Shown: positions 16,586-23,365, counted from the first letter of the stretch. The stretch is 32,905 nt of DNA from Nitrospirota bacterium (GCA_012026685.1 VEOY01000087.1:1-32905), one strand, 5' to 3'. Notes: generated by a model from the sequence alone, not told the origin. Numbers and translations: made by a program.

Positions 16586-17098
16586 ATGGCTGACGTTGCA
16601 GAAGCAACAGAGCGGACGCCGGTTTCCACGATAGAGAAACCGCAGGACATACCTGCGGAATGGCAGCCGAACGTACTTGCGTTTGCGTGCCACTACTGCG
16701 CTTTCGCAGCGGCCGACCTCGCAGGCGTCATGAGGCTTTCCTATCCGCCGAACGTGAAGATCATCAGGCTTCCCTGTACGGGAAAGCTCGACCACATCCA
16801 TGTGCTGCGTGCGTTTGAGCGCGGCATCGACGGTGTGTTCGTCGCCGGTTGACTGGTCGGACAATGCCATTACCTGGAAGGTAATAAGTTCGCAGCGCGC
16901 AGGATCGAATATGCCAAGAAGCTCCTGGCAAAGGTGGGGATCGATCCCGCCAGGATAGAAATGTACAATCTGTCAGCAGCCATGGGGCCGAAATGGGCAG
17001 AGATCTGTACCAATTTTACGGAGAAGATACGGCAGATGGGACCATCGCCCATGTGGTACGCGACACATAAGGATAATAAAAGGAGTGATGACCAATGA
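16586..17098 (+). CDS. mvhD: MvhD-type 2Fe-2S electron-transfer subunit, probable selenoprotein (UGA at codon 89)
   Basis: Read through the TGA at 16850-16852, the frame gives 170 residues, the usual MvhD/FlpD length, ending at TGA 17096-17098 in an ATGA overlap with metV. Conserved cysteines of the family are visible before it (FACHYCAFAAADLAG and RLPCTGKLDH). The TGA falls in the motif DGVFVAG-U-LVGQCHYLEGN, where relatives have Cys (GC-x-x-x-x-CHY). Sequence after the TGA is clearly MvhD (CHYLEGN, GPKWAEICTNF), so this is one gene. MvhD links HdrA to an electron donor. Sec at this position is known for VhuD of Methanococcus-type methanogens. A SECIS-like hairpin follows the codon. It sits between hdrA and metV in the operon. 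Without Sec insertion, an 88-residue fragment would result. Confidence 0.9.
16850..16885 (+). promoter_or_regulatory. UGA Sec codon with SECIS-like hairpin
   Basis: After the UGA (16850-16852) comes a perfect 6-bp hairpin: ATTACC (16869-16874), loop TGGAA (16875-16879), GGTAAT (16880-16885). A weaker outer pairing TGC (16865-16867) with GCA (16892-16894) may extend it. The loop begins 22 bases after the UGA and has G in its second position, in line with general descriptions of bacterial SECIS elements (stem-loop shortly downstream, apical loop with early G). Structure judged by eye. Confidence 0.65.
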
Positions 17099-17808
17099 TA
17101 GTAGGCCAACAGAAGCCATTTGATGAGATCTGGAGCATGGTCAGGGACTTTAAGAAGGTCCTTGTGTACGGCTGCAACACCTGTGTGGCGATCTGCCATG
17201 CCGGCGGCGGCAAGGAGGCGGAGATCCTCGCGTCCATGCTCCGCATGAAGGCGGCCCAGGAGGGCGTCGATATGCAGGTGGATAGCGCTGCCATTGAACG
17301 CCATTGTGAGCCGGAGTTCTTCGAGCCGCTTGACGAGAAGGTAAGGACCTATGATCTCGTTCTCTCGCCAGCCTGCGGCGTCGGCGTGAACTTTCTTGCG
17401 GACCGGCTTGCCGGGGCCATCCCCGTTTACCCCGGGATAAACACCAGCTTCTACGGAGGAGTTCCTGAGGCGGGGTTCTTTGTCGAACTCTGCGGCGGAT
17501 GCGGCAACTGCATACTGCATCTGACCGGCGGTATCTGCCCGATCGTCCGCTGCTCCAAATCGCTCATGAACGGACCCTGTGGCGGCACGAACAACGGCAA
17601 GTGCGAGGTGAGCGACCAGACGGACTGCGCATGGTACCTTATTGTCGAGAGGATGAAAAAGCTCGGTACCCTCGAAAAGCTCCTTGAGGTCCAGCCTCCC
17701 CGTGACTGGTCGACCGGCACGCATGGAGGACCGCGCAGGGTATCGCTTGAGCATATCCGGGCGTATGAGGAAAAGGAAGAAAAGAACGCGGCAACGGAGG
17801 GGAAATAG
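17095..17808 (+). CDS. metV: MetV-type methylene-THF reductase zinc/Fe-S subunit
   Basis: 237 residues, overlapping mvhD by 4 bases and followed directly by metF. Cysteine motifs are abundant: YGCNTCVAICHAGG near the N-terminus, SPACGVG in the middle, and a dense C-terminal set, CGGCGNC, GGICPIVRCSK and NGPCGGTNNGKCEV. This is the MetV (MTHFR C-terminal-like) family, which binds Fe-S or zinc and activates MetF in acetogens. It is predicted to join MetF to MvhD and HdrABC. The presence of the entire set of partners in order makes the assignment strong. Confidence 0.93.
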   Translation: MIVGQQKPFDEIWSMVRDFKKVLVYGCNTCVAICHAGGGKEAEILASMLRMKAAQEGVDMQVDSAAIERHCEPEFFEPLDEKVRTYDLVLSPACGVGVNFLADRLAGAIPVYPGINTSFYGGVPEAGFFVELCGGCGNCILHLTGGICPIVRCSKSLMNGPCGGTNNGKCEVSDQTDCAWYLIVERMKKLGTLEKLLEVQPPRDWSTGTHGGPRRVSLEHIRAYEEKEEKNAATEGK

Positions 17809-18786
17809 ATGAAGAGCGGCAGCAACCTTGAGAAAGTCATAGCAAGCGGCAAAATGGCCGTCACCGCGGAGCTTGGACCGCCGATGAGCGCCGATCCCCA
17901 TGAGGTGGTCAAGAAAGCCGGCATCCTGAAGGGATTTTGCGATGCAGCGAACATCACGGACTGCCAGACCGCGGTCGTCCGCATATCGAGCATCGCGGCT
18001 GCGGTCATTGCGCTCCGTGAGGGGCTTGAGCCGGTCATGCAGATGACCTGCCGTGACCGCAACAGGATAGCGATGCAGGCTGATCTTCTTGGCGCAGCGG
18101 CCCTTGGTCTCAAGAATTGTCTGTGCATCGCAGGTGACCATCAGAAATTCAGTGCCGCAGGAAAGCTGAAGGGCCATCCCGGCGCAAAGAACGTCTATGA
18201 CGTAGACACCTGTCAGCTGGTCGGCATCATGAAGAAAATGAGGGACGAAGGGCTCCAGCAGGGTGGAGACAAGCTCGAAGTTGCACCGAAGTTCTTTATC
18301 GGCGCGTCCTGGACCCCTATGGGAGACCCGATGGATTTCCGGCCGTACAACCTGAAGAAGAAGGTGGATTCGGGTGCTGACTTTATCCAGACCCAGGGCA
18401 TCTATGACATGGATCTTTTCAGGTCGCAGATGGAAAAAGCGCGGAACCTTGGCCTTCATGAGCGGACAGCGATCCTCGCGGGTATCATCGTTCCGAAATC
18501 AGCGATGATGCTTAAATATATGGACTCATCCGTTGCGGGTGTCACCGTGCCGAAGCCGCTCATCGACCGGATGAACAAGGCGAAAGAGGCAGCCGGCGAT
18601 GACAAGAAGAAGATGCGCGAGCTCCAGGAGCAGGAAGGTATCAAAATCACGGTCGAGCTTATTCAGCAGGCGCTTGAGATCCCGGGCATCAAGGGCGTGC
18701 ATATCCAGGCGATCGAGTGGGAAACCGCCATGGAGCCCATTGTCAAGGCAGCGGGGCTTTACCCAAGGCCGACGTTTGACGCATAA
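17809..18786 (+). CDS. metF: Methylenetetrahydrofolate reductase catalytic subunit
   Basis: 325 residues. A TIM-barrel MTHFR with visible family motifs: VTAELGPPMSADP with the catalytic Glu near the start, QMTCRDRNR, NCLCIAGDH, GADFIQTQGIYD and ILAGIIVP. It reduces methylene-THF to methyl-THF, the methyl-branch step of the Wood-Ljungdahl pathway. The start follows metV without a gap, and a strong terminator closes the operon 38 bases after its stop. In Moorella the homologous MetF works only in complex with MetV, HdrABC and MvhD; the same is inferred here. Confidence 0.95.
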   Translation: MKSGSNLEKVIASGKMAVTAELGPPMSADPHEVVKKAGILKGFCDAANITDCQTAVVRISSIAAAVIALREGLEPVMQMTCRDRNRIAMQADLLGAAALGLKNCLCIAGDHQKFSAAGKLKGHPGAKNVYDVDTCQLVGIMKKMRDEGLQQGGDKLEVAPKFFIGASWTPMGDPMDFRPYNLKKKVDSGADFIQTQGIYDMDLFRSQMEKARNLGLHERTAILAGIIVPKSAMMLKYMDSSVAGVTVPKPLIDRMNKAKEAAGDDKKKMRELQEQEGIKITVELIQQALEIPGIKGVHIQAIEWETAMEPIVKAAGLYPRPTFDA

Positions 18787-18823
18787 GATATTCCGTGACT
18801 GACTGAATAAACGATCAGGCTGC

Positions 18824-18856
18824 AAAAAAGGCAGGGAAACAATCCCTGCCTTTTTT
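18824..18856 (+). terminator. Strong intrinsic terminator after metF (likely bidirectional)
   Basis: A 14-bp perfect stem AAAAAAGGCAGGGA (18824-18837) and TCCCTGCCTTTTTT (18843-18856) with a 5-base loop, with poly-T on the right arm and poly-A on the left. It separates the metF operon from the cytochrome/Tat region. Confidence 0.92.
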
Positions 18857-18870
18857 GTCTCAGGGAAAAT

Positions 18871-18897
18871 CTGATAATTTGAATTTGACGTTGACAG
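18871..18897 (+). promoter_or_regulatory. Conserved upstream element, copy 1
   Basis: This 27-base block is identical at 21 of 27 positions to 21872-21898, and both end 29-30 bases before the start codon of a related small exported gene. Its right end contains TTGACA, so it may be a -35 region plus an activator site. No good -10 is visible, suggesting an activator or a non-standard sigma factor. Confidence 0.5.
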
Positions 18898-18926
18898 AAG
18901 GATGGGAAACTGGCACACTCTTGCGC

Positions 18927-19211
18927 ATGAGAAAAATAGCCGTACTTCTTCTGATCGGTATAATCTCTGCACTATGTGCGCCCCTGAGTATTGCCGTGCT
19001 CCCCATCGATGATGAATTATGTCTCGCAGCGCTGGATGTCTGTACTGCATCCCATCCGGGAATATCCATTAACGCTCACGGCAGCCCCGCGATACAGGAA
19101 TGCCTGTGTGAACTTTCACCTCTTGCATGTATCGGATACATGGATGTATCACGTCATCTCCGTCCGCCATCAGTATTTGTCGTCAAAGAAGACCGTCCTC
19201 CCATAGCGTAA
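18927..19211 (+). CDS. Small exported cysteine-containing protein, copy 1 (unrecognised family)
   Basis: 94 residues from the ATG at 18927. An N-terminal signal segment (MRKIAVLLLIGIISALC) is followed by a short acidic region and the motif ALDVC, then SPAIQECLCELSPLAC-GY and a C-terminal KEDRPP. No known domain is recognised. About 40 percent of residues match the product at 21929-22210, with conserved DVC, SPAIQE, C-x-L-x-PLAC-x-GY and RPP. Both copies lie directly upstream of a split-Soret-type cytochrome. The frame extends to a TTG inside the terminator, but that start is implausible. Predicted periplasmic; function unknown, possibly an accessory to the cytochrome. Confidence 0.7.
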   Translation: MRKIAVLLLIGIISALCAPLSIAVLPIDDELCLAALDVCTASHPGISINAHGSPAIQECLCELSPLACIGYMDVSRHLRPPSVFVVKEDRPPIA

Positions 19212-19249
19212 CCGCTGATCCCGAAGTTCCCGAGCAATCTTTTTCAGAG

Positions 19250-19416
19250 ATACAGGTGATCCCTGTATAAGGAAGGCCTTTCTTCAGGCTTTTCTTCCCG
19301 TTAAACTCGGCTCCGCTTCGGAAATCACGGAATGATACCTCCTGAGCGGAGCCAACTTTTTTATTGTTGTTTGATGGTAGATCGCATTCGGTTCGCTGCA
19401 CGCTTCATGAGAAGCG
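19250..19416 (+). ncRNA. Structured leader candidate upstream of cytochrome, copy 1
   Basis: Three hairpins are shared with copy 2 at 22244-22420. Hairpin A: ATACAGG (19250-19256) with CCTGTAT (19262-19268). Hairpin C: GGCTCCGCT (19309-19317) with AGCGGAGCC (19345-19353), followed by T6 (19357-19362), terminator-like. Hairpin D: CGCTTC (19401-19406), loop ATGA, GAAGCG (19411-19416), just before the ribosome site. Between A and C there is a GGAAGGCCT to TTCTTCC pairing possibility. The layout suggests attenuation or a ligand- or protein-sensing leader; no known riboswitch class is recognised. Folding by eye. Confidence 0.5.
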
Positions 19417-19448
19417 GAACAAACTATCATATGGAGGAATTACTGCTT

Positions 19449-20261
19449 ATGGATGATACAAGGATTTTTGATGAGAAGATGTCCCGGAGGGGACTTATCA
19501 AGGGGGCTGCAGGAGTTGCGGGGATTGCTGCGCTGACTGCCGGAGGTCTTGGCTTCCTTTCAAAGGCGGACGCGGCAAAAGCGAGCCCCGCGGCACTTCC
19601 CTGGCCTTACAAGAAATGTACGGCTGAGGAGATCAAGCAGGCGGGAAATATCGCCCATGACAACTGGTTCAAGGGCTTCTGCAGTTATGCTGTCCTGAGC
19701 GGAGGCGTTGAGATCCTGAGGAAGAAGATAGGGGAACCGTATGCCTCTTTCCCTATGGAGTTGACCACGTTTGCGCACGGCGGAACGTCCGGCTGGGGCG
19801 GGACCTGCGGGACCCTGATAGGAGCGGGCGTTCTGTCAACGCTGTGCGCCGGTCCCAAGGTAGGCGAAGCTATCAATAACGAAGTGATCAATTTCTATGC
19901 AACAACATCGCTTCCGATTTTTGTTCCCGATCACCCGAAGGCCCAGATCAGGACACAGAGCGTCAGCAATTCCCCCCTCTGCCATCTCTCGGTCGGCAAG
20001 TGGATGCAAAAAGAAGGCGTCGGGTTCCTGAGCCCTCAGCAGATGGACCGGTGCGGCAGGCTTGCCGCAGATATGTGCATGAAGACTCTTGAACTCCTGA
20101 ATTTGTGGGCCGACGGAAAATTTGAAGCCAAAACAAAAGCTCCAGTTTTTGCCAATGAAATCCCGAGCCAGAATAACTGCACTGACTGCCATGGATCCAA
20201 CGTACCGAAGACCAGCGGTCCGTTCGGAACAGGGCTCGATCTTCTCAAGGCCGGGCACTAA
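19449..20261 (+). CDS. Tat-exported split-Soret-type cytochrome c, copy 1
   Basis: 270 residues from the ATG at 19449, 11 bases after GGAGG (19433-19437). A twin-arginine signal (MSRRGLIKGAAG) ends near KADA. The mature part has SYAVLSGGVEILRKKIGEP, a glycine-rich GGTSGWGGTCGTLIGAG and CHLSVGKW, then a single c-type heme site CTDCHGS near the C-terminus. This pattern matches the split-Soret cytochrome c family (redox protein with C-GC-type motifs), which in Desulfovibrio is a homodimer with two hemes lying together. Predicted periplasmic electron carrier. Tat export implies a cofactor or folding step before export, although c-type heme is normally attached after export. tatABC follows at once. 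Confidence 0.82.
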   Translation: MDDTRIFDEKMSRRGLIKGAAGVAGIAALTAGGLGFLSKADAAKASPAALPWPYKKCTAEEIKQAGNIAHDNWFKGFCSYAVLSGGVEILRKKIGEPYASFPMELTTFAHGGTSGWGGTCGTLIGAGVLSTLCAGPKVGEAINNEVINFYATTSLPIFVPDHPKAQIRTQSVSNSPLCHLSVGKWMQKEGVGFLSPQQMDRCGRLAADMCMKTLELLNLWADGKFEAKTKAPVFANEIPSQNNCTDCHGSNVPKTSGPFGTGLDLLKAGH

Positions 20262-20285
20262 GCGCATCTCATAAAAGCTTTCCAA

Positions 20286-20326
20286 CCGTGATCAGGGTGG
20301 GGGCATGGTCCCCGTCCTGATCACGG
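20286..20326 (+). repeat. Long perfect hairpin between cytochrome copy 1 and tatA
   Basis: CCGTGATCAGG (20286-20296) pairs perfectly with CCTGATCACGG (20316-20326), with an inner GGGG/CCCC stem (20300-20303, 20310-20313). There is no poly-T, so it may protect or process the transcript or act as a partial terminator that lowers tat expression relative to the cytochrome. Confidence 0.6.
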
Positions 20327-20354
20327 AACCATCACATTGCATAGGAGGTAGTGT

Positions 20355-20573
20355 ATGTTTGGTCTCGGTATGCCGGAATTGGTCGTCATTCTCGTTGTAG
20401 TTATGTTCCTGTTCGGAGGCAAACGGCTTCCTGAGCTTGCAAGCGGCATGGGAAAGGCGATAAGAAATTTTAAAAAGGCGTCGATAGAATCGGATGAAGT
20501 TGATGTCCCCACCAGGCAGCGTGTTACCGAAGGATCTTCCCGCGAAAAGGAAAAAAGCGGGGCAAATGCTTAG
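20355..20573 (+). CDS. tatA: Twin-arginine translocase subunit TatA
   Basis: 72 residues. One N-terminal membrane helix ([19 protein letters not shown]) is followed by the hinge [21 protein letters not shown] amphipathic helix and a charged tail, as in TatA/E. The F-G-x-(K/R)-x-LPE hinge motif is present. A strong AGGAGGT ribosome site precedes the ATG. First of three tat genes. Confidence 0.93.
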   Translation: MFGLGMPELVVILVVVMFLFGGKRLPELASGMGKAIRNFKKASIESDEVDVPTRQRVTEGSSREKEKSGANA

Positions 20574-20632
20574 GAACCACAGAGGGCCGATTTGCACGTG
20601 GATGACGCCGTCAGTGCCAACAGGAGCCACCG

Positions 20633-20935
20633 GTGTTTGACATCGGTTTTCAGGAACTGGTCATTATTTTTATTGTCGGCCTGCTGGTCGTTGGCCCGGA
20701 GAAACTGCCGGAGCTCGGCAGGACAGCAGGCAAGTGGATGATCGAGATCCGCAAGGGCATCTCAGCGGTAAAAATGCAGGTGGACCGTGAATTCAAAGAG
20801 GTTGATGTGAGCGCTGATCGCCCTGCGGACCATGTGATCAGGGACATTGATCCTGAGGCGCTGACTCAGAAAGCTGAAACAGCTGAAGCCGTGCCGCCAA
20901 AGGACGATATTGCCCGGATGAAGGAGGTGGCATAA
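20633..20935 (+). CDS. tatB: Twin-arginine translocase subunit TatB (TatA/B family)
   Basis: 100 residues from a GTG at 20633 with an AGGAG site upstream. The N-terminal helix (MFDIGFQELVIIFIVGLLV) carries a Glu at position 8, as TatB does, and the VVGPEKLPELGRTAGKW hinge and amphipathic helix follow, with a longer charged C-terminus than TatA. This arrangement and the position before tatC support TatB as receptor subunit with TatC. It lies 1 base upstream of tatC. Confidence 0.88.
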   Translation: MFDIGFQELVIIFIVGLLVVGPEKLPELGRTAGKWMIEIRKGISAVKMQVDREFKEVDVSADRPADHVIRDIDPEALTQKAETAEAVPPKDDIARMKEVA

Positions 20936-20936
20936 T

Positions 20937-21716
20937 TTGGAACGGGTCGAAATGCCTTTGATGGTGCATCTTTCCGAACTGCGCAAGCGCATGTTGATCT
21001 CTGTTGCTTTTCTCGGGGCCGCATTTATCGTCCTGTTCAACATATCCGAGAGGATATTCGATCTCCTGGTATTCCCGCTGAACACGGAACTGAAGATCAT
21101 TTCTGCGAAACCGTTCCTGAAATTGATCGCAAAAAAACCGGTTTCGCTCGTTTTTCTCTCTCCGGCAGAAGGCTTCTGGATGCACCTGAAAATATCCATG
21201 GTCGCGGCTGCTGTTGTTTCACTGCCGGTGATATTTTTTCAGTTGTGGCGCTTTATTGGGCCGGGATTGGTTGATAAAGAGAAGAAGTATGTCATACCGT
21301 TCGTCGTCACGTCGACCTTTCTTTTTCTGATGGGTGCTGCGTTCTGTTTTATCATCATTCTTCCTTTTGCCCTGACTTTTTTGCTTGGATATAAGACAGA
21401 ACATATGACACCGGTGCTCGCGGTCGGCAGCTATACGGATTTCTGCCTGAAATTCATCCTTGCGTTCGGGGCCATTTTTGAACTTCCCCTGATCATACTC
21501 TTTCTTGCTCGGGCCGATATTGTGTCTCCTGCAGCGCTTGCCAGGCATCGCCGGTATGCGATACTCGGCGCCTTTATCGGCGGTGCCATTCTCACGCCGA
21601 CGCCGGACGCGTTCAACCAGATACTCATGTCCATCCCTATCATCGTGCTCTATGAAATTGGCATTGTCCTTGCCAGGTTCACGGCGCGCCGGGAAAGAAG
21701 TAAAGAACGTGCGTGA
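20937..21716 (+). CDS. tatC: Twin-arginine translocase subunit TatC
   Basis: 259 residues with six predicted membrane helices. TatC motifs are present: HLSELRKRM at the N-terminus, FLSPAEGFW in the first periplasmic loop, and FGAIFELPL with the conserved Glu in helix 4. A TTG start at 20937 is preceded by AAGGAGGT at good distance; an in-frame ATG at 20952 is less well placed. With tatA and tatB it forms a complete system for folded, cofactor-bearing proteins, and its gene neighbours on both sides encode Tat-signal cytochromes. Confidence 0.95.
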   Translation: MERVEMPLMVHLSELRKRMLISVAFLGAAFIVLFNISERIFDLLVFPLNTELKIISAKPFLKLIAKKPVSLVFLSPAEGFWMHLKISMVAAAVVSLPVIFFQLWRFIGPGLVDKEKKYVIPFVVTSTFLFLMGAAFCFIIILPFALTFLLGYKTEHMTPVLAVGSYTDFCLKFILAFGAIFELPLIILFLARADIVSPAALARHRRYAILGAFIGGAILTPTPDAFNQILMSIPIIVLYEIGIVLARFTARRERSKERA

Positions 21717-21871
21717 GAAAACCCGGCAGAATTTCCATGGCATTTCATTACAGACCGGCGGCCGTGAATCGCTCCCCGGTGATACGCCGCAGCGGTGTGA
21801 ATATGATGGTACCTGCCTGCCACATGTACCGGATGAGCAGAATATTTGCCGTTTCCCCGGCCAAAAGGTTC

Positions 21872-21898
21872 CTGGTAATCGGAGTTTGATATTGACAG
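21872..21898 (+). promoter_or_regulatory. Conserved upstream element, copy 2
   Basis: Matches 18871-18897 at 21 of 27 positions and ends 30 bases before the ATG of the second small exported gene. Contains TTGATATTGACAG, with TTGACA as a possible -35 and GAAAAT (21916-21921) as a mediocre -10 at 18-base spacing. Confidence 0.5.
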
Positions 21899-21928
21899 TG
21901 CCGAGGGAATGTTGAGAAAATGGATCGC

Positions 21929-22210
21929 ATGAAAAGGGTCTGCATAGCACTTTTGACAGTTCTCTGTTGTGGATTATGTTCACCTCTGATCGTCAGCGAT
22001 TCTCCGAATGACGAAGGATCGTTTCTCATAGCCGTTGATGTCTGTGATTCATCTGCGTTCCACGCGTCCCTGAATGCGGATAGTCCCGCCATACAGGAAT
22101 ATCCCTGTCATCTGTTTCCCCTGGCGTGTTCAGGATATGTCGAGGTTTCAGATCCTGCATATAGACCAGCCGTTGTGGTCTTCAAGCAAGAGCGTCCTCC
22201 TCAAGTCTAA
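21929..22210 (+). CDS. Small exported cysteine-containing protein, copy 2 (unrecognised family)
   Basis: 93 residues from the ATG at 21929 (an ATG at 21920 is 9 bases upstream in frame). A signal segment (MKRVCIALLTVLCCGLC) is followed by the shared motifs AVDVC, SPAIQEYPCHLFPLAC-GY and KQERPP. It is the paralogue of 18927-19211. Conserved cysteines of the mature part are those of DVC, the C in C-x-L-x-PLAC and the C of PLAC. It again lies directly before a structured leader and a split-Soret-type cytochrome, so the pairing is a repeated cassette. Predicted periplasmic; function not known. Confidence 0.7.
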   Translation: MKRVCIALLTVLCCGLCSPLIVSDSPNDEGSFLIAVDVCDSSAFHASLNADSPAIQEYPCHLFPLACSGYVEVSDPAYRPAVVVFKQERPPQV

Positions 22211-22243
22211 CCTTTCATCCCGAAGCTGAGAGATTTCTTCATG

Positions 22244-22420
22244 CACAGGCGTACGCATCCGTATGCCTGTGGGGCAGGTCCGCGTGACCAGCCTTCCCCC
22301 TATTGCTCGGCTCCGCTGCGGATGGTATCGCGAGATGATCTGAAGCGGAGCCATTTTTTTAGGACATTCATTGTTTTGGTTTCTGCAATTATCGGATTAC
22401 AACCGTTTCATGAGAAACGG
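22244..22420 (+). ncRNA. Structured leader candidate upstream of cytochrome, copy 2
   Basis: Hairpin A: CACAGGCGTACG (22244-22255), loop CATC, CGTATGCCTGTG (22260-22271), 12 bp with one wobble pair. Hairpin C: GGCTCCGCT (22309-22317) with AGCGGAGCC (22344-22352), then T7 (22354-22360). Hairpin D: CCGTTTC (22403-22409), loop ATGA, GAAACGG (22414-22420). Arms of C are identical to copy 1 while the sequence inside C differs. Hairpin D shows paired changes relative to copy 1 with the same loop. This points to selection for structure. Confidence 0.5.
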
Positions 22421-22448
22421 CATTTTTATGACTCAGGAGGAGGTAGTT

Positions 22449-23252
22449 ATGGGGTTTGAAAAGTTGTGCGGTAAGGAGCTGTCGAGGAGGGGTCTTATCA
22501 AGGGAGCAGCAGGCGCTGCGGGCATGGCTCTCCTGGCATCAGGAGGGTTCGGACTCATGTCAAAAGCGGAAGCAAAGGGGGGGCCGACTGAAAAATGGCC
22601 CTGGCCGTACGAAAAGCTCGACCCGGAAAAGACTGCCGAACTGGCATACAACGAATGGTACCGCGTATTTTGCGGCAATGCAGTCATAAGCAGCATCTTC
22701 GGTCAGCTCCGCGAGAAGGTGGGCGAACCGTACAAGTCATTTCCCATCGATGCCTTTGTCTTTCTCGAGGGTGGGATGGTTGGCTGGGGGACGGTTTGCG
22801 GTTCGAACGCAGGTGCAAATATCGTGAGCAATCTCATCATCGGTCCCAGGATAGCCGGTCCTGAATGTGAGAACGGTGCAGCTATCGGAGCTGATGCCCT
22901 CCAGTGGTATTCGGAGACTGCGCTGCCCTCATATACGCCGAAAGAGCCGAGAGTAAAGGCAGCGATCGTTCAGACGACCAGCAATTCGCCGCTGTGCCAC
23001 GTGTCGGTCGGCAAGTGGATGAAGGCTTCGGGATATGCCCTCGGCAGTCCTGAGAGGAAGGACCGGTGCGCGCGTGTTACCGCGAGCGTCGCTTATCATC
23101 TCGTCCAGGACCTGAACGCGTGGAAAGACGGTACATACAAGCAGAAGTCCACATGGAAACCTGCATCGAATGTAGGGATTACGTCACAGCAGAACTGCAC
23201 TGAATGTCATGGTTCCAATATCCCGGCACCGCCGGCAGCAAAGAAAATATAG
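22449..23252 (+). CDS. Tat-exported split-Soret-type cytochrome c, copy 2
   Basis: 267 residues from the ATG at 22449 behind an excellent GGAGGAGG site. Tat signal LSRRGLIKGAAGAAG ends near KAEA. The mature part parallels copy 1: WPWPYEKLD, NEWYRVFCGNAV, KVGEPYKSFP, MVGWGTVCGSNAGA, SNSPLCHVSVGKWMK and the single heme site CTECHGSN near the C-terminus. The two copies are paralogous along their whole length. Predicted periplasmic redox protein, probably a dimer. It follows small exported gene 2 and precedes an outer-membrane barrel gene, so this copy could belong to a surface-related electron or metal pathway (inference). Confidence 0.82.
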   Translation: MGFEKLCGKELSRRGLIKGAAGAAGMALLASGGFGLMSKAEAKGGPTEKWPWPYEKLDPEKTAELAYNEWYRVFCGNAVISSIFGQLREKVGEPYKSFPIDAFVFLEGGMVGWGTVCGSNAGANIVSNLIIGPRIAGPECENGAAIGADALQWYSETALPSYTPKEPRVKAAIVQTTSNSPLCHVSVGKWMKASGYALGSPERKDRCARVTASVAYHLVQDLNAWKDGTYKQKSTWKPASNVGITSQQNCTECHGSNIPAPPAAKKI

Positions 23253-23271
23253 CGCTGATCACCCTGATCAT

Positions 23272-23300
23272 CGATGGGCAGGGATCACTCCTGCCCATCG
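23272..23300 (+). terminator. Hairpin after cytochrome copy 2, terminator-like without T-run
   Basis: CGATGGGCAGG (23272-23282) pairs perfectly with CCTGCCCATCG (23290-23300) across a 7-base loop, 19 bases after the stop codon. No poly-T follows, so termination may be partial. Confidence 0.55.
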
Positions 23301-23365
23301 GATCTGCGAATAATCTCACGGGATTCCCGTGCAAGAAAAAATGATGAAAGGAAGAAAGGAATGAA

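Noticed and set aside
16870-18459. 529-codon minus-strand frame
   Set aside because: Antisense to the end of mvhD, all of metV and most of metF, all of which have strong family motifs. Its length reflects codon bias on the coding strand.
18911-18925. Sigma54-like TGGCAC...TTGC just before the first small exported gene
   Set aside because: The GG-GC spacing is 9 rather than the strict 10, and the transcription start would lie beyond the start codon. It is also absent from copy 2.
18855-18926. Upstream extension of the first small exported protein from a TTG
   Set aside because: The start lies inside the metF terminator and the extension has no match in the paralogue; the ATG at 18927 begins a proper signal peptide at the same distance from the conserved element as in copy 2.
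21717-21871. Continuation of an alternative plus-strand frame (21505-21915) after tatC
   Set aside because: It is a shadow of the tatC end plus non-coding spacer, without motif or ribosome site; I see no gene in this stretch.
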